From Solen grandis (Eukaryota; Mollusca; Bivalvia; Adapedonta; Solenidae), in NCBI GenBank assembly GCA_021229015.1, contig CM037782.1:65596108-65660107 (forward strand): a DNA stretch of 64,000 nucleotides, written 5' to 3'. This document shows, piece after piece, positions 11,008 through 23,600 of the stretch. Both the position numbers and the translations under genes were made by a program. The first letter of the stretch is position 1. The number at the start of each line of letters is the position of its first letter. The notes beneath the pieces were generated by a model. That model ran no database searches and was not told where the DNA came from. It saw only the letters and a list, made by a program, of their open reading frames with translations.

Positions 11008-11624
11008 TCAAAGCCAAGTTTCCAGTGCCTTCTCAAGACCATTCTGATTGGATGAATTATCTTCTTCCGAAACTTTTGCCATCCCAACACCCGACTCACA
11101 TCCTTTTACATCCCTTGATTCATCCCAATAATAAACAGCAGGCATCTCATTTCCTATCACCTCAAATGTCTCTTGTCCTTCACTACTTCCATCACTTGTA
11201 CCTTTCTCATCTCCGCTTAATTCCTTTCTATCACTTAGATCTCTATTACTGCCACTTAAATCAACTTCATAGCCTTCGTACGATTCTGTCTCCGGCTCTA
11301 CACTCGAATCGGTCCAATTAATACCATTTGAATCTTTTCCAATATCTTCGGTGAAGTCGGAGTCTGAATCGCTTCCTTCACTGAATTCAAGTAACTTCCC
11401 ATCACTTGAATAATTCCTGTATACTTCTCTTGATTGTACCCACTTATAGGCCATACTAGAATCTGGGTCATTCCTGTCACCGAATTCTGTAATGCTACTC
11501 TCCCATTTATGTGAACCGGGTTTTTTAATGTCAAATACAACAGGTGCATTGGTTGGCATATAATTTCTAGTACATATAGAAGCATTAATAAATGTTGTTG
11601 TTCCATCTGTGAAGACCCCATATC
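11008..11624 (-). CDS. MPPED-like exon 7 (last): end of the fold plus acidic tail
   Basis: The acceptor is TTTATTTACAG before GATATGGGG. The exon begins by completing G244 and encodes YGVFTDGTTTFINAS and the last strand of the phosphoesterase fold to about residue 279. A tail of about 170 residues follows, rich in S, D, E and G (for example GSDSDSDFTEDIGKDS). It ends LEKALETWL and TGA at 11008-11010. The tail is open over 500 bases with acidic low-complexity composition. It is probably disordered, and its role is unknown. A SINE lies 24 bases upstream of the acceptor. Confidence 0.88.
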
Positions 11625-14600
11625 CTGTAAATAAATACAAATCTTTTTAGGGGGCCTCCATGGCTGAGAGGGTAAAGTTGCCGACTTTAACACTCATTCA
11701 GTATCTCACAGCGTGGGTTCGAAACCTGGCAGGGTCATTCAGATTTTCATGTGAGGAAGCCTTCCAGCTGGCTTGCGGTAGGTCGGTGGTTCTACCTGGA
11801 TGCCCTAGTGCATTTGGGGTCTTCCTCCACCTGTAATTAACTGGATGTCACTATATGACTGAAATACTGTCGCAGTGACGGTAAACTCAAACAATAAATA
11901 GATCAAATCTTTTTCTTTTTTTGTTTGTTTAGGTTTTAATATCTCATCAGCATGATATCTGTCATTTCGAGGGCTTTAAACAAAACTGCGGTAACTACAT
12001 TTTACCTTTAACATATTACACATATCACAACGGGCGATGCCATGGCAGCGCCAGGTTTACGAAAAAAGTCTGTAATTTGTTTTTTAGACATGATTGTCTG
12101 CACTGACGTGGTTTCACCGGGCCATTCAACCGATGAAATATTTAAACGAAAATATTTTTATTTATGACAACAAGAGTTGTCTTCCTCAATTTTTTCAACG
12201 AAAATATTGATTTTATTTAGCTTATAGTTACCTCCCTGTGGTTTCCAATGTTCATGTAAACAAATACGCCAACTGGAAATTTTACACTTTTTGAGTAAGT
12301 TTAACTATTTAGATGTGGGATTTTCATGCAAATGTTTAAAAAATGTGCGCGATCTCTGAAAAAAATAGCGTGAATCGCGCAATCAGGCGTCCTAGAATAG
12401 ACACTGCCTGGCTCAAATTCCACCAACAATACTTAGCATTAAATAACACTTATATTTTAAACTAGGTTGATACATATTCCACTATTACTATTTTATGAAA
12501 TATTCAAGTACATGGCTAAGCTGTAATGATTTATTACCATCATAACTAACAATAATTGTTAAGAAATGAAATATTTTGGGTACTTTTATTACAGAAACAA
12601 GCATAATGAAATTCACACTTAAGTATTTAAGTTTTATTTAGTTCTAAGAATTATTGTTGGAATTTGACCCAGAAACTACCCTTATCAAACTCCATACAGT
12701 GATCTCCCTTGAAAGCAAAAAAAAAAAAAATCACTGCTATTACAAATGACATGTGATGATGGTAAACTAACAAAATGGCATCTCCGTCTGCTGTCACAAC
12801 AAAAATAATTTTTAAAATGATTTTTTTTTTTGCCACAAGGCGATTTTTGATGTTTATTAAAGAAAAAATACTTAGGGAAATGACACTCGCAGCAAAATAA
12901 TTTTTTTGGGGAAAAAAGAAAAATTAGCTAAATTCTTTTAATTTTCACTTGTGGTGGCAGTGGTTATCTACAACTGTTAGGGGCGGTAACTACTGCGGCA
13001 AAGTTTGTAACCTTATATGCTGTGCACCATGCAAGTGAGTAATATGTTGTGGCCAAAAATGCAGATGCTCTAATCACTCAACCAGTGAATCTAATATATC
13101 TGGCCACATTTCTCGAAAAATACTATGCTCAAATTTGAGTATCATATTTTAAATCGCTATTAAAACTAATAGGTATAGTTTGAGTCCGAGTATGAAATCA
13201 TACTCAAGTACCATTTATAATTTTTAGAAATGTTTACTCAACTTGAGTAACAATTTACCTTACTGACTGTGTATCATTCTGACACAGTTACCTACCTTCA
13301 TGGATGTGTCCGAATACGTGAAATTTTGGCTTCACGCGCTTCTGTACCGTATTCATCAGATCCACACACACAACATGGTTACCTCCTTTTGTCAAATCTC
13401 CAGCACCTGCAGGGAATCAACATATCGATAGAAATGAAAAAAAAAATCATAATAATTTTATGTCTGTGAATTTGAGTTTTAATCAGTATGCAAAACAGTG
13501 AAATTTTATGTGCCATGCAAACTGAGAAGAATCTAAGCTACAATTTTGTCTCAGAAAACAGGGAAGAACCTGATCAGACTGCTCCTGTAGGAGCTTTCTA
13601 ATTTCAGTCTGTACTGTGTGCAAATGCATCAAAATGAGTCTATATGAAGTAAAGGGTAAGGCTTATAAAATTTCATTCTTGTTCATACAAAGTTAAGTGA
13701 AATGGGCCCCTGGCCCTGCAGGCTAGTAATCCTTAAAAGTTAGTGTCCACCACTGAAACCTCGAGCGTCTTACCAACAGGGGGACCATGAGTGACCAGTA
13801 CGTCCACTGTGTCTGGAATGAGGTCCCATTTGTCCAGCAGGTCCTGACCCCGTAGCATACTAAAGGCGTACGACCCAAACTCAACGGTCCTGAAAATTAT
13901 GGGAATAGCTTGTGAGTATTGAAGAGTTATAGCAAAAACAACATTCTGTCTGAGATTTTTACAAACATTTGTGGACATAGAAAGAATTATGGCAAAAACA
14001 AAATTCTTTTTGAAAGTTTTCCTGACCATACTGTTCTGAGGTTTGTAGAAACATTTGTGGATTTGGTAGGATTTATAGCAAAACCAACAATAGTAGTGAG
14101 TTATTTATAAATATTTATGAGCATCAAAAGAATTATTGCAAAAATAACAATTGTTCTGAGGTTCAAACAGCAACTGTTCTGAGGTTTGTAGGAAAATTTG
14201 TGCACATAGAAATATTTATAGCAAAAACAACAACTGTTCTGTGGTTTGTGTGAACATTTGAAGACATAGAGAGAATCATAGCAAAAGCAACCCTTCTGTG
14301 GTTTGTTGCATAAAAAAAGGTTATTAGGTTTAACATTGTGAAAAAAACAATGAATTAAGTCTAACATGGCATAAAAAATGTATCAAAGTTGTGATGAGTA
14401 ATGAATGAGACTGAAGACAACACACAGAAAGATTCAATAAACTGCTTACTGAAGTACAGGCACTGACCTGGCAGTCTAATATCAAAGCAAGACATTTGCA
14501 CAATGACAAGGAAGATAATTATTGTTTGATCCATTCCTGCACACTTTAAACAAGAGCTGTCCATAAGACAGCGCGCTCGACTTTTCTCAGTTGCTAAGAC

Positions 14601-17600
14601 ACAGTTTTATGGATTTTAATAGTATGGTACATATCAATGATGATATTTTCTAGTTATAGTAGAAATTATTCTATCAACTCCAATAAACAAATATGACATT
14701 TTTAATTGGTGAAATTAGCATGCAGAATCAATTTGAGAATGTGGTGTGCTGATCCGCCAACTCCAGTGCTAAAATCTGAAATTGTAATTGGTGAAATTAG
14801 CATGGAGAATCGATTTGAGAATGTGGTCTGCTTACGTAATTTAAACAAAATATACTAACGCCATTAAAGAAAGGGCCAATCTTTGATGTTATAAGAGGTT
14901 GTTGCCCAACCTATTTGCTATTTGTAAATACAGCCAAAAAATATCTAAGTATAAAAGGGTAAAATTGAAAATACACTGCATATAGGATTATGGGCCCTGC
15001 CAGTAAGGCAGAGGTAGTGAGGGTGAATAAGTACTTGAAGTTTCAGTCAAATACATGTGATAGTACAACTATGTAAAAAAATTACCATGATTTTGGCTGT
15101 TTTCTAAGTATGAAAGTGGCATAACTTAGGAAGTAGTACAGCAAGAGTTATGGGCCTTCTTAGTAAGGTAGAGGTAATGATGGTGAATATGTACTTGAAG
15201 TTTCAGTTGAATACTTTAGATAGTATTGAAGATATACAACTTTGTAAAAACTTTAACCTTGATTTTGGCTGTTTTGTAAGTATGAAAGGGGCATAACTCC
15301 AAAAATAGGGTAGCCAGGGTTGTGGGCCTTAGAAGTAAGGTAGAAGTGATGATGGTGAATAAGTAGTTTAAGTTTGGGTGGAATACCTTTGATAGTATTT
15401 AAGTTATTGATGTTTGAAAAAAACTTTAACCTTGTGTTGCAACGCCGACGCCCGAGTGACAGTATAAGCTCTCATTTTCTTCGAAAAGTCGAGCTAAAAA
15501 TGAAGTGTGGCATGATCCAGGAAATGACATTTATGTTGGTTTGCTTTGTTGTGTTAAATGTCCCACTGACAGTATTAAAGTCATTTGGAGACGATGTCTA
15601 CTTGAGACAGATATAGTGCTGCCACGCTGCAGTATCACGCCGTAGACATGTGGCATGGTACCACATTCAGTCAGCTATACCTGTTCCTTTTTTTATGACT
15701 TAGGTATGTCGCGGCCGGGGATAGAACCCACAACCTCATGATTCAGGGGCGTACACTCTAACCTCTTGACCACTCAGTCATGTGGAAAGTCCACAAGAAC
15801 CTGGATTCTGTATGGAAGTAACGTTCCCATTTTTGACCTTGAACTTTTAAGTGTGACCTTGACCTTTAAGTTGAGGATCTTGGTGATGCTGCTGAACAAT
15901 GGGCCATAATGCTGTACAATTGTACTTAGCCAATTTTGACCTTCTCTAAGAGTGACTTTGAACTTTGAACTACGGATTAGGGCTGTCTCATCATTCTGAA
16001 CTATTATCAAAAAAAAGTTATACAGCCTGACATATTTCAATCATATCCATTTTTGGCCTCAACCTCTAATTAGAATCTGACCCTTTGAAAGATTTGCAGG
16101 TGCACACAACTTCATCATGATGAACATTTATACAATGTACTTAGTTATTTAGTAATATCTTTACTTCAATCAGAAAGTGTCGTTACATGTAGTATAGAGA
16201 TCTTTGGTCCATAAAAATGATTCCATATTATATTATATAGTTTAAGGTAATCCATCCATCATTAAGTTGTAATCATGGTCCATCAAGTGATCATGGGAAT
16301 TTTATAGTAAATGCAAGCTTTTATAGACTCTAAACAAAAGAACCTATAACTCCACTGAAGTGTTTTTAAGCATTTGAAGGATCATGATTATAATTTTATG
16401 ATAGATGGATTACATAATGTAAAAGTTGTAATAGCAGTCACTCCTGAATAAAATCAATCTGTGAATAAAGGCCAGTGACAAGATTCCTTACACTGAATTT
16501 ACAGATAAAATAACCTTGGAATTTAACCCTGCAGTAAGAGTTTAAATCCTCATATTTTTTTTACTTGGTGGCCTTTTTCAAAAAAATGAAATTAAAGAGT
16601 CCATCATTTTTTTTATACTAAAAATATTTTATAAATAAAATTAGATATTCTATTTATATTGGTTACCATGGAGACCCATATATTCGAATGCCCTCAATTT
16701 CTGTTCCCTCATCCTCAAGATATATACAGTTGGTCAGAATGGCTCTAACCCTCCTATCACCTGTAATATATAGTACCAAGACTCATAAAATGGAGAAAAC
16801 TTGTCTATCAGGAATTCTGTATTACAAATTGGATTTCTCTCTAAAGTTTACAGGAAAATTAAAATTTAAGTATCAGATTATCCATTGGTTGCTCTCGTGT
16901 CATGTGATCAATGTGTAACCCTTTAACTCATAAATATTCATGACTTGATGAATGTTTATTTATTGAACTTAAGATGGTACAGTATATATTGCTGAACAGA
17001 CAGTGTAGAATCTGAGCTTCAATGTTGTATGTGCATACAGAGGGGACTCTAATCAGGTAGCTCCTGAACTCTTTACCTTATGAATATTCATTCGTGTACA
17101 AATTTATGATCTGATGAATATTAATTGATTCATCTTTAAATAGTTTAGGAAATAATAAATTTTTCAATGCCACAAATGACTGTGTAGAAACTGAGTTACA
17201 ATATTGCATGATCTGTGTCTCCTCTGCTTGTCTATGCCTAAAATGAGTCTATATGAAGTAACAAGTTAAACTAGTTTACATATGTTATGTAAAAGAACAC
17301 AACTTTGCTACCCCATTTAACTCTGAAATTGTCCATATAAGACTTGTGGGTAATACTGCCCCATCATCGGAACCCACATTTGCTAAACATGCTTCTTAAT
17401 AGACCATGAATGATTTAAATGGCAAAGTTTCATACTCATGAATTATTAATTAGGCATTTCATTTGATCTAAAGCGGATACAGCACAGTTCATTTGACCAA
17501 TGAAAAGGCATGTAACATGAAAGTCAGCTTTTGTTACTTCAAGGAAAAGTATTATGTGTGTTTCTATTGTCAGCAAGAAACTGATTAATATTAATTAAAA

Positions 17601-20600
17601 CAAAGTGTCCTTCCAGCTGGCTTGCGGTAGGTAGGTGGTTTTACCCAGATGCCTCCGTGCATTTGGAATCGGGGTCTTCCTCCACCTGTAATTAGCTGGA
17701 CGTCGCTATATGACTGAAATACTGTCGATGCGACGGTAAACTCAAATAGTCAAGTCAAAACAAAGTGTTCAAGCTGAAAATCCCACGGTATATACAGTAG
17801 TGATACATTGAAATAAAAACTTCTGTGAGAAATACCTGAAAAAGTGTTGATTACATGCTTTCTTTGTGTTAATTTATTGGACTATTTTTTTATACCTAGT
17901 AACAATTCATATGACTTTGGGAATTCGGGGCTCCCCACAGGGTAAAATTTATGACAAACTTAGTAACAATGTGCAAAGTGTCACAGAAAGGCATTAAATA
18001 AAAAGAAAAATTGTAAGTTACAGTGGAATATTATTTTTAATTCATCTCGTGTGGAGAAAAATAAATCTTTTCACTTGTGGCTGCGTCAGTCGTGAAAATA
18101 TCGATTTTCCTCCTCACTTGTTGCATTAAAATGAAATTCCACTGAAACCAACAATTATCCTCTCTATCTACAGAAATCAACATTGGAATGTCTTGAAAAA
18201 ATATGATGGTGTCTTTTAGAAACAGTGAAAATTATAGAAATGGTAATATTCACTGTTTGAAACAATGAAATTACTATTTCTAATTCACTGATATTTTCCT
18301 ATAATCCACCAAAAAGCAATAAATAAAATTAATTTACACCAATGTACATGTATCAACATACCATATTTTTCAAAAAGGTAATCCTCCCTCATTTGTTTTG
18401 AATGCCCATAAAATAATGTCTCGTCCAGGCTTCTCTCATGGTTTCCAGCAATTACAACCTTGTATTTATGGGGGAACCGGCCTAAAAAAAATAAAGAAGA
18501 TTGAGGATGACAGCATACTCCACTTTTCTCAGTGCTGAAGAGTATAATGAAAGGAATGAATAGTTGTGACGGCTTTAGAGAAAATGACTTCACTAATGAC
18601 TAAGACTAAGAATTTGATTTTTAGCTGTCTGTGTGTAATACATCTATCAAAGTCCCATCTACAGACAAATGTCACCCAGTGCAACTTCTGTAATTGTAAA
18701 AAGAAACATGTAGTTTCTCAGTCACAGGCGTTACAAACAGTATAGAACTTATAAAACCTATACACCTTTGTATCTCCAGGTGTTTCCGGAAACTAGCGAC
18801 ACGTGCCCCACCTGCGAGGCAGCAAGGCTGTCGGGTTGCCTAGCGACCGTTGTTTGAAGGGCTTATAGACATGGGGATATGATATTACTGACTGTTGACC
18901 GTTATGGTTTTTTTTTAAGAACAAAAATGCATGGGGGGAATCTGATGTGACCGTTGTTCGAAGGTGACCGTTGGTACAGGTTTGACTGTATTTAGAATTC
19001 TATTTTTGTGTGCCGTCACATGACTGATCACATTTACCCTTCATGTATGTGCTCATTCCACAGACTGAACCCATGATTTCCCCTACTCGGGACTGGTGAA
19101 GACACCACATTGCAGAATGTGTCATGTGGTACTGCAAGCACCTGCTGCAGGGAAACCAGTTCTACATTAACAGATTTCCCCAAAGTGGGTGCTTATGAAA
19201 ATAGTGTTTTCCCATGCAATGTGACTTTATTTGTCAGGAAATGAAGACTTCACTGACATTGACAAGAGAGAGAGAGTAGAATTTTTTTTCATTTCTACTG
19301 ATCATCTGTGAACAAGCTGCTTTTAAAACAAGAGGGCCATGATGGCCCTAGATCGCTCACCTGATATCATTAGGCTATGTAAAATCAAGTGACCCCTGGG
19401 GCAGAGCCAATTTTGACCCCAGGGTCATGATTTGAACAAACTGGGTAGAGGTCTATTAGCCCATGTTACATACCAAATATCTAAACTCCAGACCTTGTGG
19501 TTTTTGAGAAGAAATTTTTCTAGATTTTTTTCCAAAATAAGTCTATGTAAAATCAAGTGATCCCTGGGGAGGGGCCAATATTTTCACCAAATATCTAAAT
19601 GCCAGGCCATGTGTTTTCTAGTTTCCTAAAAAGAAGAATTTTCAAGTTATTTCTATATTAGCCTATGTAAAATCAGGTGACCCCTGGGGCGGGGCCAAAT
19701 TTGACCCCAGGGGCATGATTTGAACAAACTTGGTAGTGATCTACTAGACAATGCTGCACACCAAATATCTAAACCCTAGGCCTTGTGGTTTCTGAGAAGA
19801 AGATTTTTCAAGTTTTTCCTATATTAGCCTATGTTAAATCAAGTGACCCCTGGGGTGGGGCCAATTTTGACCCCAGGGTCATAATTTGAACAATTTTGGT
19901 AGAGAGTCATAAGATCATGCTACATACCAAATATCTAAACTCCAGGCCTTGTGGTTTCTGAGAAGAAGATTTTTTCAAGTTTTCCTATATTAGCTATGTT
20001 AAATCAAGTGCCCCTGGGGCAGGGCCAAATTTGACCCCAGGGCCATGATTTGAACAAATTTGGTTGTGATCTACTAGACAGTGCTGCACACCAAATATCT
20101 AAACCCCGGGCCTTGTGGTTTCTGAGAAGAAGATTTTTCAAGTTTTTCCTATATTAGCATATGTTAAATCAAGTGACCCTGGGGCGGGGCCAATTTTGAC
20201 CCCAGGGTCATGATTTGAACAAACTTGGTAGGATCTAACATGCTCAACCAAATATCTAAACCCTAGGCCTTGTGGTTTCTGATAAGAAGATTTTTCAAGT
20301 TTTTCCTATATTAGCCTATGTTAAATCAAGTGACCCCTGGGTTGGGCCAGTTTTGACCCCAGGATCATAATTTGAACAATCTTGGTAGAGAGTCATAAGA
20401 TCATGCTACATACCAAATATCTAAACTCCAGGCCTTGTGGTTTCTGAGAAGAAGATTTTTTCAAGTATTTCCTATATTAGCCTATGTAAAATCAGGTGAC
20501 CCCTGGGGCGGGACCAATTTTGACCCTAGGGCCATGATTTGAACAAACTTCGTAGTGATCTACTAGATAATGCTGCACACCAAATATCTAAGCTCCAGGT

Positions 20601-23600
20601 CTTGTGGTTTCTGAGAAAAAGATTTTTCAAGTTTTTCCTACATTAGCCTATGTTAAATCACGTGACCCCTGGGGCGGGGCCAATTTTGACCCCAGGGTCA
20701 TAATTTGAACAATCTTGGTAGAGAGTCATAAGATCATGCTACATACCAAAAATCAAAAGGCTAGGCCTTGTGGTTTCGGAGAAGAAGATTTTTAAAAATT
20801 TCATTTTTAAAATCTATTTTTAGCTCCTGTGACCTAGATTTTTGACCAATCAAAATAATTTTAACAACTTTGGAAAAGGGCCCCATAATGAACATTCCAG
20901 TGAAGTTTTATCAAAATCCAGTGAGTAGTTTAGAAGGAGATGTCGTTTGAAGCAAAATGTTGACGGACGACGGACGGACGGACGACGGACGGACGGACGA
21001 CGGACGGACGGACGACGGACGGACGACGGACGGACGGACGACGGACGAAGACCGGTCACAATAGCTCACCTTGAGCCTCTGGCTCAGGTGAGCTAAAAAC
21101 CTAAATCAACACAAAAAATTCTAAACAAAAATGTTGGTAATGACAATAATTTAGGAACTGGAAGGACCCTGGCTGAAGACTGATGAAAGTCTCAGTGATA
21201 CTATGTAAATCTTTATCTTTAGATTCAGAGAGAGAGAGAGAGAGAGAGAAAGAGAAAGAGAAAGAGCTTATAATCAGTGTTGGCATTATATCACAGAATC
21301 TGGGCCATCATTACAAAGTTGCTGGCTTGCAGTTGCAACCCACTCTTTTTTTCAATGTATATGTAGTTCAGTATTTTTTTTCCACCTAAGTAACAGAAGT
21401 AAAACAAAAATATGCTGTCTCAAGGGACTGAGGCCTTTCTGATAAGTTTTGTGTGTAGTTACATAACTGTAAACCAGCATTTATTTAATGGTGGCTCAAT
21501 TCACAAGAATACATCAAACTGACAAATATAAAATGGAAGTTTGCCATTTACTCACGGAGAAACTCATTGAATTCTCTGACCTCCCGAAGGGAACCACTCA
21601 TAGTGAAGTCACCAGCATGCAATAGTACATCCCCGGCTGGTACTCCCCATGAGGGAAGATTTTCCACCTTTCCATGGGTGTCGGATATACATACGAACCT
21701 CAGTTTCTCACAGTTCTTTCCCAACCGTTGTGGCTGACAAGCTGTTATTTTCAATTCCTGAAATATGTTAATAGGGTTTTTCCTGGGAACATGACCGACC
21801 CTAAGAATTGGGAATTTTTTGCATTGTTTGAAACAAATTTTGGAAACACTCTCACCGTAATTATTATATATAACAAATAAAACAAAAACAAATCAAATAT
21901 TTAATTCATTTAACCCTTGCATCATTCAGACTCGCTACTTTCGACCCCAAACAAGTCATAAAAATAGCGATAATTTTTTTTTTTTTGGTGGGGGGGAGGG
22001 GAATTTTCTCCTTGAAATTTGGAATAAAACATACTGTTTGCGAATGGGAACATGACCAAATATCGGTCGACAAAACGGACAAAAAACCCCAAACTGATTA
22101 ATGAAGTCAAAAGGCTTGGGGGCTTATGTGACCAAGTGGTTATACTACAGGTGGGGCTGACAGTCATAAACAGTTATTCCAATTTTCAAAGCAATACACG
22201 CATGGGTTCGAATCCCGGCAGGACCATTCGGATTTTCATGTGAGGAAGCCTTCCAGCTGTCTTGCGGTCGGTGGTTCTACCTTGATGCCTCTGTGCATTT
22301 AGGCTCTTCCTCCAACTGTGACTAGCTGGACGTTGCTATATGACTGAAATACTGTCGAAGCAACGGTGAACTCAAATAGCCAGGTCAGGTCAAAGCAATA
22401 CCATAGGGGGTTCAGTAATAAAGTCAGTGAAGTGGTACAAAAATTTAATCCTTATGCCGACACTCAGGTGAGTAGCATAGCCTTCCTCATTCTTCGAATA
22501 GTCAAGCTAAAAAGGGAAGTGCTCTTTGGATGAGTGGCTAAAATTACTGACTGACATACAACATTAATATGTGTCTGTATACATTAAGCAACTGAATTGT
22601 AGACATATAATAAATATTGACCGGCGCAATAGCTCAGTGGTAGAGTGTCTGCTTTGCATTTGGGATGTCTGGGGTTTGAATCCCAGCCGGTGCACTTCTT
22701 CCGGTGAATGTGTCAAACAAAATATATATAAAATTGGTACCAGATGCACCCTTGCCTGGAACTCAACAAAACAGGGTTTCACTCTTGCTGGTAACTTGGA
22801 GTACTCAGCACTGGTTCTACCCAGGAACTTGTCTCCTGTATATCAGTGCTATACACCAGGCATGTTAAAGAACTAAGGGGTCTATTCGCAAAATGAGCGA
22901 GGGTATCACACCAAACTCCCTTGTATCCAACCACTGTCTCTTCCAATGCTGTCTCTTTAGCAAAAATAGCAGGACCCACATGTGGGAAATCCTTGACCGC
23001 AAGGTCTAAAATATGGCCATAATAATCAGAAAATGATTTGTAATATCCAATAGAGAAAGAATTCTCTATGGTCAAGTGATTAAAGTCACTATCAACAAAA
23101 AAGGAATTTCTGCTTTACTTCTATGTATATTCAATTCAGGCTTTGCAGGAAATTGCCTCATGAATATTAACAACCAAATTCATGATTTGGCCATGATAAA
23201 AAATTTGTTGTTGTTGTTGTTGTTGTATTGGGGTTTTCCGTCGCTGCGATAGTATTTCAATCATATAGCGACATCCAGCTAATTACAGGTGGAGGAAGAC
23301 CCCGAGTACACAGAGGTACCCGGGTAGAACCACCGACCTACCGCAAGCCAGCTGGAAGGCTTCCTCACATGAAAAATCCGAAGTCCCTACCAGGATTCGA
23401 ACCCACAGCGGTGAGGGGCTGAGAGATTTGTAGTCCACGACTGTAACCGCTCGGCCACGGCGGCCCCAAAAAATTTGTTTGCTTGCCATACTCTCAATAG
23501 AATTGGTACAAACTCAAATCTATTTTTAGCACTGCACAGACAATTTTTCATTTCTCATAATTTGGTCTTTTGGTCAATTTCATTACTTCTGTTCTTTATG

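Noticed and set aside
11025..11693. 98- and 131-codon frames opposite or overlapping MPPED exon 7
   Set aside because: The exon 7 frame joins in phase with six other exons carrying catalytic motifs. These frames are shadows, and the longer one also runs into the SINE.
22618..22692. Functional tRNA-Ala (TGC) gene
   Set aside because: Box A, box B and the anticodon loop are present, but the acceptor stem pairs only in shifted register, and non-tRNA repeat sequence follows directly. A SINE head is more likely.
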